Assembly (NCBI GenBank): GCA_005879315.1
Contig: VBLC01000068.1
Span: 1 to 36,695 of the forward strand
Length of the DNA: 36,695 nt
Source of the DNA: Deltaproteobacteria bacterium
GTDB taxonomy: Bacteria; Myxococcota; Myxococcia; Myxococcales; 40CM-4-68-19
Direction: 5' to 3'
Part shown: positions 15,921 to 21,939 of the stretch, one piece after another
Numbering within the stretch: the stretch's first letter is position 1
Layout of the letters: each line of letters begins with the position of its first letter
The notes under the pieces: model-generated
Databases searched by the model: none
What the model was told of the DNA's origin: nothing
Seen by the model: only the letters and a program-made list of their open reading frames with translations
Position numbers and translations under genes: made by a program

Positions 15921-16193
15921 TTAACGTCGCGCTGTTGCGCGCCGCTCGCTCCGCTCGCCCGCCCGCTTGCCCGCGGCGATCAAGTCGCGCACGCGCTGCC
16001 CGCCGAGCTTTCCGATCTCCTGATAGAACTCCACCCCGCGCTCCGCCTTGACCGCCAGGCCGCCCTTGCGGCCGCCGATCAATCCCCCTAGACGCCCGGC
16101 CTCGCGCACTGTCATGCCCCCCGCGCGGCGGGACGGTTTCAATTTGGATGCCGGCCGCTTGGTCGCCTTTCTGCCGGTCATCTTCCGCGCCAT
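15921..16193 (-). CDS. KGG-repeat stress protein 4 (basic N-terminus)
   Basis: 90 residues; first gene of the KGG cluster in the direction of transcription. The first 25 residues are strongly basic (MARKMTGRKATKRPASKLKPSRRAG), unlike the other copies and suggestive of nucleic-acid or membrane-phosphate contact. GGMTVREA follows, then GRLGGLIG plus one complete KGG unit (GRKGGLAVKAERGVEFYQEI) and a terminal half-unit (GKLGGQRVRDLIAAGKR), ending in an Arg/Ala-rich tail. GAGGAG about 7 nt before the ATG is a good Shine-Dalgarno. The 148 bp between it and glnD would hold the cluster promoter, but I see no convincing -35/-10 pair. Confidence 0.85.
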   Translation of the reverse strand: MARKMTGRKATKRPASKLKPSRRAGGMTVREAGRLGGLIGGRKGGLAVKAERGVEFYQEIGKLGGQRVRDLIAAGKRAGERSERRATARR

Positions 16194-16341
16194 CTTCGCT
16201 CCTCGCTCTGCAAGCCGGCTGCCACTTTATCCCACCTTTACGCAGCCTTGGTGTCGCTCACCTTACATCAACGGCCGTAAGCTAGGTCGGTACCTCGGGC
16301 CCCGCAAGCTGGCAACCGTCCGGGACCGCTGGGGAAAGGGG

Positions 16342-18990
16342 TCAGCCCCGGCCTGCGAGGGAAGCGATCGCCGCCTGCACTGCGGCGACGACGGCGTCGA
16401 GGCGGGCGGGGTCCGTAATCTTCGCGAGACGGCCGGGCGAGCGGGCGCTCGACAGGTCCCGCAGGTAGAAAGCGTCGGTAGCGCGATTCCCTTCTGTTGC
16501 AATCCGTGCGACCTCGATGCTCACGCCTGCCCTGTGCAGGGCGTCGGCGATGGTGTGGAGCAGGCCGGGCCGGTCCTGCGCGCGCACGTCGAGAATGGTC
16601 ATCTCCTCGCTGGAGACGTCGTCGACGCGGATGCGGGTCTCCACTTCCGGCTCGGCGGAGGTGGCCCAGCTGGCGCGGCGCAGGCGCTTCTGCACCAGCC
16701 GGTGCGGGTCCTCGCTGCCGGCGAGCAGCTTGAGCAAGTCGACGCGCGCCGCTTCCCAGCGCGTCTCGGAGGGAGCGCCGCCGCCAGCCTCGCGGACCAC
16801 GAAGGTATCGAGCGCGATGCCTCCCTCCAGCGAGTTCACCTCGGCGCCGAGGATGTCGATGCCGTTCGCCGCAAGTGCGGCAGTGAACAGCGCGAGCAGC
16901 CCGGGCCGGTCGCGCGCCACCAGCGTCAGGGCGGCCTCGCCCGACCTCGAGAGATGCAGCTCGCTGGCGAAGCCGGACTTGCGGGCCTGCGCCCAGAGGG
17001 CCAGGTGGCGGACGGCGGGCTCTGGACGGGCGATGGCCAGGTAGCGCTCGGGAACGGCGTTGCTGAAATCGCGCGCCAGGCCCGCATGCTCGCCGGCGAG
17101 CGGAGCGATCCGTTCGGCCAGCCGCTCGCGCCGCGCCTCGACCGAGTGCGCATGCGCGGGCAGGCCTTCGGCGAGGAGCTGCGCGTGGGTCCGCTCGTAG
17201 AGCGTGCGCAGGAGATTCGCTTTCCAGGTGGTCCAGTTCTCCGCCGAGACGCTGGCCATGTCGGCGTAGGTCAAGAGATAGAGCATCTCCAGCCGCTCGA
17301 CGCTCTCCACCTCGCGGGCGAAGTCCTCGATCAGCCGCGCGTCCTCCAGGTCGCGCCGCTGCGAGATGTGGCTCATCTTGAGATGGGCGAGCACGAGCCA
17401 CTGGATGTCCGCCGCATCCGCCGGGTCCAGCCCCGTACGATCGGCGTAGGCGCGCACCAGCTCCGCTCCACGCTTGGAATGGTCGGGGCCGAGGCCTTTG
17501 CCGAGGTCGTGGAAGAGGAGCCCAAGCATCAGCACCAGCGGCCGCTCCTGCGCGCGCGCGACGCGCGTCAGATCCGGCTCCTCCTCGGCCAGCGCCCCGG
17601 CGCGCAGCCGCATCATGCGGATAAGCGCGAACACCGTGTGCGTGTCGACGGTGTAGACATGGTAGATGCTGTGCTGCGCTCGGGCCCGCAGCCGGGCGAT
17701 CTCGGGGAAGAGCGCGCCCAGCACGCCCAGCTCGTGCAGGGGCTGCAGCGGAGCTCCCACGCTGCCCTCGCGCACCAGCACCTGCCAGAACTCGAAGTGA
17801 GCTTCGCGATCGTCGGGACGCAGCCGGTGCAGCTCCTGCAGCAAGAGGTCGCGCGCGTAGCTGTAGACGGGCACGCCATACGTCTCGGCGACGGCGTAGA
17901 GGCGGATCATGTCCGCCGGACGCCGCGCGAACACCTCGCGGTCGTTGACGGTGACGCGGCCGTTCCAGATGTTGAACGCGGCATCGACGGGGTGCGGCTT
18001 GTGCACCCGGCGAGGCTTGGGCGCGTCCTCGATGGCGCAGCGATCGATCAGCGCCTCGGAAGCGCGGGCGAGCTCTTGAAGACCGATGTACGTGTCGCGC
18101 ATCAGCTTCTCGACGCCGAGCTCGCCGCCCGGATCGTCGCGATAGGCGAGCGCTTGCGCGACGCGCCGCTGGTTGTCGAAGGTGAGCCGGTCGTCGCGCC
18201 GGCCGGTCGCATAATGCAGCTCGTTGCGGAGGCGCCAGAGCAGATCGCGGGCGGCGCGCGCTGCCGAAACCTCGCGCGCGGGCAAGAGTCCGCGCTCGCC
18301 GGCTTCGCCCAGGCCCGCCACCTTGTGGCGCGCTCGGGCGATCCAGAGGGCGGCCTGCAGATCGCGCAGTCCGCCTTTGCCCTGCTTCAGGTGCGGCTCG
18401 AGCAGCCAGACCGAGCCGCCGTAGCGCCGCCGCCGCTCGCTGAACTCCTCCAGCTTGTCGGCGATGAACTCCTCCACCTTGCGCGCCTCGAGCTCCGTCA
18501 GCGTGGCTCGCTCCAGCGCCTTGAAGAGCTGCGCGTCGCCGGCGACCAGGCGCGCGTCGAGCAGCGCCGTGCGAATGGTGTGGTCCTCGCGCGCCGTCTG
18601 CAGGCAGCCTTCCAACGTGCGCGCGGCGAAGCCCGCCTCGAGGCCGGCATCCCAGAGCGCGCGGTGGAGCTGCTCGGCGACCTTCTCCGCTCGATCGTTC
18701 TTTTTTTCGGGGAGCAGCGCGAGCAGGTCGACGTCCGAGCGCGGCGACAGCTCGCGCCGGCCATAGCCGCCCGTCGCGACGAGAGCCAGCGACGGCCCTC
18801 CCTGCTCGGCGGAGATGGCGCGAAACAGCTCGGAGACGACTTCGTCGGTGAGCGCCGAGATTCCGCGCACGACCTCCTGTCCGCCGGCGCCCGCGCGATG
18901 ACGCACCAGCAGCGCCGCGTTGCCCTCTTCGAGGCGAGCGCGCGCGAGCGTCGCCAGGCCAGTGCGTCGCGCCTCCGGGCTCAAGGCCAT
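16342..18990 (-). CDS. glnD: Bifunctional PII uridylyltransferase/uridylyl-removing enzyme GlnD
   Basis: 882 residues, full length for GlnD, the nitrogen sensor that uridylylates PII proteins at low glutamine and deuridylylates them at high glutamine. Nucleotidyltransferase motif GGYGRRELSPRSDVDLL at 74-90. The GlnD uridylyltransferase segment includes LKQGKGGLRDLQAALWIARA. The HD phosphohydrolase domain lies at about 440-560 (YTVDTHTVFALIRMM, LGLLFHDLGKGLGPDHSKRGAEL). Two C-terminal ACT domains bind glutamine (about 682-730 and 783-845; ARDRPGLLALFTAALAANGI and AQDRPGLLHTIADALHRAGV). The ATG at 18990 has no Shine-Dalgarno; TAGGTT ends 6 nt upstream, suggesting a leaderless transcript. No amtB or glnB gene lies nearby. 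Confidence 0.96.
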   Translation of the reverse strand: MALSPEARRTGLATLARARLEEGNAALLVRHRAGAGGQEVVRGISALTDEVVSELFRAISAEQGGPSLALVATGGYGRRELSPRSDVDLLALLPEKKNDRAEKVAEQLHRALWDAGLEAGFAARTLEGCLQTAREDHTIRTALLDARLVAGDAQLFKALERATLTELEARKVEEFIADKLEEFSERRRRYGGSVWLLEPHLKQGKGGLRDLQAALWIARARHKVAGLGEAGERGLLPAREVSAARAARDLLWRLRNELHYATGRRDDRLTFDNQRRVAQALAYRDDPGGELGVEKLMRDTYIGLQELARASEALIDRCAIEDAPKPRRVHKPHPVDAAFNIWNGRVTVNDREVFARRPADMIRLYAVAETYGVPVYSYARDLLLQELHRLRPDDREAHFEFWQVLVREGSVGAPLQPLHELGVLGALFPEIARLRARAQHSIYHVYTVDTHTVFALIRMMRLRAGALAEEEPDLTRVARAQERPLVLMLGLLFHDLGKGLGPDHSKRGAELVRAYADRTGLDPADAADIQWLVLAHLKMSHISQRRDLEDARLIEDFAREVESVERLEMLYLLTYADMASVSAENWTTWKANLLRTLYERTHAQLLAEGLPAHAHSVEARRERLAERIAPLAGEHAGLARDFSNAVPERYLAIARPEPAVRHLALWAQARKSGFASELHLSRSGEAALTLVARDRPGLLALFTAALAANGIDILGAEVNSLEGGIALDTFVVREAGGGAPSETRWEAARVDLLKLLAGSEDPHRLVQKRLRRASWATSAEPEVETRIRVDDVSSEEMTILDVRAQDRPGLLHTIADALHRAGVSIEVARIATEGNRATDAFYLRDLSSARSPGRLAKITDPARLDAVVAAVQAAIASLAGRG

Positions 18991-18996
18991 GCCGAG

Positions 18997-19002
18997 AACC
19001 TA
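18997..19002 (-). promoter_or_regulatory. Candidate leaderless -10 element TAGGTT (glnD)
   Basis: On the minus strand TAGGTT is followed by 6 nt (CTCGGC) and the glnD ATG. There is no Shine-Dalgarno. At 17 bp spacing the upstream hexamer is GTGGCA, a weak -35. Confidence 0.5.
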
Positions 19003-19060
19003 ACGCATCGCGCTGCCTCTGCCACGCGAGCCCGGCATGCTGCGGGTGCCGATGCGGTGG

Positions 19061-20443
19061 TCAGGGCCCCCGCGCCAGCCGGCGGCGGGTATCGACGAAG
19101 TCCTTCACTCCGCGCGAAATGGCCTCTGCCGCCGTCTCCTGGAAGCGCGCGCTCTTGAGGCGCGCCTCTTCCGCGGGGTTGGAGATGAAGCCCGTCTCCA
19201 CCAGGACGGCGGGCATGTGCGCGCCGAGCAGGACGTAGAAGAGAGCCTGCTTTACGCCGTGGTCCCTGCCTCGCGTCTTGCGCACCAGCGAGGACTGCAC
19301 TGCCTGCGCCAACTCGCGCGCGTCGCCGGCGTTCGCCTTGGTGGCCAGGTCGGCGAGGATGAGTCGCAGGTCGCTGACCGTGCGGTCGGCCTCGGCGTTC
19401 TCGAATGCGGCCAGCCGCGCGGAATAGCGGTCGCTGCCGACGTTCAAGGTCCAGGTCTCGGCCCCCGCGAGCCGGCGCCGGCGCGAGGCATTGCAGTGGA
19501 TGGAGACGAAAAGGTCGGCGCGCGCCTCGTTGGCGATGCGGGTACGGTCGTCGAGCGAGACGAACCTGTCTTCCTTGCGTGTCATCACCACCGCAAAGCC
19601 GAGCGCGCGCAGCTGCGCGGCTACTCGCTTGGCGATGGCGAGCGCGACGTCTTTCTCGCGGATGCCGTGCGGACCGGTCGCGCCGCGATCCCTGCCGCCG
19701 TGGCCCGGATCGAGGACGACGCGCTTCACCTTGAGGCCCAGTTGCGCAGCGAGCGAGCTGCGCGAAGCCAGCGCGGCGGAGCGTATCTCGCGCGCCTTGG
19801 CGGCGGTCAGGGGCGGGTCTTCCGGCTCGGTCCAGGCGGCGACGGCATCGTTGACCGCCTTGACGATGGGACCGTGACGTTCCGGCGGCGACTCGGGCGC
19901 GACCTCTTCCGGGGGATCGTCCTCGTCGTCGTCACCCTCTTCGGTCTCGACCGGATTGTGACCCCCCGGCGGCGACTGCTTTCCCACCAGAAGGGCGGTG
20001 CGCGCGGCGACCGTTTTCGCCTCGGCGGATTCGGGATATCTCTCGATGAGCCGCCTGGCCGCCGCAACGCGGTCGCCCGCATCCTTGGTGTGCCAGGAGA
20101 GCTGCACGGCGGCGTGCAGCGCTTCTTTGCCCCAGCGTCCCGGGTAGTCGTCGTCGACCCTGCGAAAGGCCGCGATCGCGGCGCGCCCATCGGCGGGCGA
20201 TCTCGAGACACCGAACAACTCCGCCCGCACTCGAGCCGCCAGCAGCGCCGCTTCCGCCGCGCGCGGACCACCGGCCTTCGCACTGGCCTGGAGCTGGCGA
20301 ACGATCGCTTCCCATCCATCGCGATATCTGCTCCGCCGCGGATCGCTGCGCAGCTTCTCCAGCGAGATCTTTGCCGACTCGATCCGATCGGCGCGCGCGG
20401 GCGCCGCGAGACAGAGCGCGAGAGCGAGAGCGAGACAGCGCAC
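19061..20443 (-). CDS. N-acetylmuramoyl-L-alanine amidase (AmiC/Amidase_3 family), exported
   Basis: 460 residues beginning at a GTG; an in-frame stop five codons upstream excludes a longer form. Signal peptide 1-18 (ALALALCLAAPARA). Residues 20-155 are helical and TPR-like (AAFRRVDDDYPGRWGKEALH, RLIERYPESAEAKTVAART), and an acidic linker occupies 165-190. The zinc-dependent Amidase_3 domain spans about 238-455: H248 in DPGHGGRDRGA, E263 in REKDVAL, H316 in SIHCNAS and catalytic E416 in VETGFISN. It cleaves the bond between N-acetylmuramic acid and L-alanine of peptidoglycan in the periplasm, usually for daughter-cell separation. The N-terminal helical domain replaces the AMIN domain found in many homologues and may recruit a division partner. 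Confidence 0.94.
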   Translation of the reverse strand: MRCLALALALCLAAPARADRIESAKISLEKLRSDPRRSRYRDGWEAIVRQLQASAKAGGPRAAEAALLAARVRAELFGVSRSPADGRAAIAAFRRVDDDYPGRWGKEALHAAVQLSWHTKDAGDRVAAARRLIERYPESAEAKTVAARTALLVGKQSPPGGHNPVETEEGDDDEDDPPEEVAPESPPERHGPIVKAVNDAVAAWTEPEDPPLTAAKAREIRSAALASRSSLAAQLGLKVKRVVLDPGHGGRDRGATGPHGIREKDVALAIAKRVAAQLRALGFAVVMTRKEDRFVSLDDRTRIANEARADLFVSIHCNASRRRRLAGAETWTLNVGSDRYSARLAAFENAEADRTVSDLRLILADLATKANAGDARELAQAVQSSLVRKTRGRDHGVKQALFYVLLGAHMPAVLVETGFISNPAEEARLKSARFQETAAEAISRGVKDFVDTRRRLARGP

Positions 20444-20491
20444 GCGGGCACGCTCTCACGGACCTCCGTTCCGTCAACTTTTCGGAGCGGC

Positions 20492-20632
20492 TCATTTCCC
20501 TCGCAGATCAGCCAAGACGAAGAGGCAGCGCGAGAGGCGCTCCGCTTCTTTCCAGCGCCGCCGGCGCGCGCTCTCGCGCAACACCGACCAGCCCAGGACC
20601 AGCGTCACTCCGAGGAAGACGAGCGCGCTCAC
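20492..20632 (-). CDS. Small single-pass membrane peptide, 46 aa, coupled to the zinc-ribbon gene
   Basis: GTG start at 20632 overlaps the stop of the gene at 20629-20922 as GTGA, the same coupling seen at several other gene pairs in this window. The 46-residue product starts with a hydrophobic helix (SALVFLGVTLVLGWSVL, about residues 2-18) followed by a strongly basic segment (RESARRRRWKEAERLSR), a positive-inside pattern, and ends FVLADLRGK. Size and layout resemble CcmD-like or toxin-like small membrane proteins, but there is no further similarity I recognise. It is encoded downstream of a hairpin-gated start and a LexA-box-like site, so it might be induced by DNA damage; that is inference. 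Confidence 0.6.
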   Translation of the reverse strand: MSALVFLGVTLVLGWSVLRESARRRRWKEAERLSRCLFVLADLRGK

Positions 20633-20922
20633 TGCAGCACCACCGCATCGACTTCGAGGTCGAGCTGTCCCTGCACGGCCTCCATCGGCACGCGCTTCAG
20701 CTCGCGCCTGCTGCCACAGCGGCAGCGCTTGAGCGACGCGAGATACGCCGGCCAGGTGGCCTCGCGCGCGAACTGCGAAGAGCGCGACAAGAGCCGCGCG
20801 TGCCGCTGGCGCGCGTAGTCGACGCTCTTTTCGATCAAGAGGCGGTTGCACGCCGGGCACCGCCAGATTCGCTTGCTGGTGCCGACCGCTTCCGCCTGCG
20901 ATACGTTCGACTCGATCGTCAT
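20629..20922 (-). CDS. Small zinc-ribbon-like protein, unknown function
   Basis: 97 residues. C22 and C25 (RCPACNRL) and C67/C69 (RCRCGSRR) are placed to form a zinc site across a helical middle section rich in Arg and Ala (DYARQRHARLLSRSSQFAREATWPAYL). The rest, ending MEAVQGQLDLEVDAVVLQ, is acidic. No family recognised. AGGAGGGA lies 3 nt before the ATG, but it is buried in a 9-bp hairpin (20925-20949). A TAGACT hexamer and a LexA-box-like sequence lie further upstream. Its stop overlaps the 46-aa membrane peptide gene. Its start is 55 bp past the stop of the cNMP/DUF1003 gene on the same strand, so read-through transcription is possible. Confidence 0.75.
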   Translation of the reverse strand: MTIESNVSQAEAVGTSKRIWRCPACNRLLIEKSVDYARQRHARLLSRSSQFAREATWPAYLASLKRCRCGSRRELKRVPMEAVQGQLDLEVDAVVLQ

Positions 20923-20924
20923 GT

Positions 20925-20949
20925 TCCCTCCTGCAAGCTCCAGGAGGGA
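20925..20949 (-). promoter_or_regulatory. Hairpin that sequesters the Shine-Dalgarno of the zinc-ribbon gene
   Basis: On the minus strand TCCCTCCTG (20949-20941) pairs perfectly with CAGGAGGGA (20933-20925) around a 7-nt loop GAGCTTG. The 3' arm contains the AGGAGG ribosome-binding sequence and ends 2 nt before the ATG at 20922. If formed, it would block initiation. Confidence 0.75.
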
Positions 20950-20954
20950 GTCTA
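20949..20954 (-). promoter_or_regulatory. Candidate -10 element TAGACT upstream of the zinc-ribbon gene
   Basis: TAGACT on the minus strand. A transcript starting about 7 nt downstream (near 20942) would lack most of the 5' arm of the SD-sequestering hairpin. No convincing -35. Confidence 0.35.
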
Positions 20955-20964
20955 ACGACCACCC

Positions 20965-20981
20965 CTGACAATCTGTTCAGG
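20965..20981. promoter_or_regulatory. Putative LexA box (Myxococcus type)
   Basis: The + strand reads CTGACAATCTGTTCAGG. It fits 16 of 17 positions of CTRHAMRYBYGTTCAGS, the Myxococcus xanthus LexA consensus as I remember it (position 5 is C, not A). It contains the dyad CTGA-N8-TCAG, overlaps the stop codon of the cNMP/DUF1003 gene and lies 42 nt upstream of the zinc-ribbon start. Confidence 0.55.
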
Positions 20982-21879
20982 TACCGGAGAAAATCCTTGT
21001 AGGACGGGTGCTTGCGGGCTCGCCAGCGCCCGAAGCGAGCTCGATCTGGCTTCGCTCGATCTCCACCAGCCGCTCTTCCATCTCCTTGCGGAGCGCGTTG
21101 ATCTCGCGCGTCAGGGTCTCGATGCCCACCTCGTTCTTCAGGTTGACGCGAAAGTCCGTCGAAGCCTGCGCGCGGTCCTTCGCCGCCTGCCGGTTCTGGC
21201 TCATCATGATCAGCGGACCCTGCAGGCCGACGAGGATGCCGAGGAGCAGGTTGAAGAAGACGTACGGGTAGGCATCGAAGGGCCGGTCGATCATCCAGTT
21301 GAGGGCGGCCCAGCCGAAGGTGACGAGGATCAGGCCGATGATGAACGCCCACGAGCCGTTCAGCTCGGCCACGCGGTCGGCCAGGCGGTCCCGCCAGGAG
21401 AGGCTCTCTTCGAACTCCTTGACCACGTCCTTGGCGGCGCGCTGCGAGAGCATGGCGTTGGTGTCGCGCAGCCGCACCGCCATCTCGCTGAGCACGGCGA
21501 GCACGGCGGCTTCACTGCGCACCACGTCGCGGATGAAGTCCTCGCGCGAGAGCTCGAGCAGCACGCAGTCGGTCTTCGCCTCCGCGCTGGCCGAGCGCGG
21601 CTTTTCGTCGAAGAGCGCCAGCTCGCCGAGATACTCGCCCTCGTTCACTTCCTTGAGGTCGACCCGCTCCGCGCCGCCCTCGGGCGGAAGGAAGATTTCC
21701 ACCTTGCCCGAGAGCACGCAGAACATCGCGTTGCCGGTGTCGCCCTTGGAGAAGACCAGCTCGCCGGCCAGATAGCGCCGCTCCACCAGCCGCTGCGCGA
21801 GTGAGATCTGCGCGCCCTCCGAGAGGCCACGGAAGAGCGGAACGCGCGCGAGCAGCTCATGGGGGTGCATGGGAAGCAT
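20977..21879 (-). CDS. cNMP-binding domain fused to DUF1003 membrane protein
   Basis: 300 residues. A CRP-like cNMP-binding domain covers about 12-125 with an intact phosphate-binding cassette (LGELALFDEKPRSA, E86 and R95). After a helical linker the DUF1003 part has two transmembrane helices (about 176-196 WAFIIGLILVTFGWAALNWM and 206-226 YPYVFFNLLLGILVGLQGP) and the family hallmark IMMSQNRQAAKDR, followed by a coiled-coil-like segment (INALRKEMEERLVEIERSQIEL). It probably changes membrane activity in response to a cyclic nucleotide; DUF1003 itself has no settled function. ATG at 21879; an internal ATG at 21870 is equally possible since neither has a Shine-Dalgarno. Downstream of mutS on the same strand, 60 bp apart. 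Confidence 0.9.
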   Translation of the reverse strand: MLPMHPHELLARVPLFRGLSEGAQISLAQRLVERRYLAGELVFSKGDTGNAMFCVLSGKVEIFLPPEGGAERVDLKEVNEGEYLGELALFDEKPRSASAEAKTDCVLLELSREDFIRDVVRSEAAVLAVLSEMAVRLRDTNAMLSQRAAKDVVKEFEESLSWRDRLADRVAELNGSWAFIIGLILVTFGWAALNWMIDRPFDAYPYVFFNLLLGILVGLQGPLIMMSQNRQAAKDRAQASTDFRVNLKNEVGIETLTREINALRKEMEERLVEIERSQIELASGAGEPASTRPTRIFSGT

Positions 21880-21939
21880 GATCCAACTTCACGGGCGCTC
21901 AGCGCAACCTGGCGAACCAGGCCCCTGCCTGGACGTTCA

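Noticed and set aside
16230-16341. GC-rich stretch on the + strand with CTGGCAACC and GGGGAAAGG words, reminiscent of SAM-riboswitch cores
   Set aside because: No matching P1 stem or other conserved core could be laid out, and no + strand gene follows it; the next + strand coding sequence is far away. GGGG-TCAG-CCCC here includes the glnD stop codon.
21905-21930. CCTGG-CGAA-CCAGG hairpin after mutS
   Set aside because: Only 5 bp, with no T-run and a competing third CCTGG. Too weak to call a terminator.
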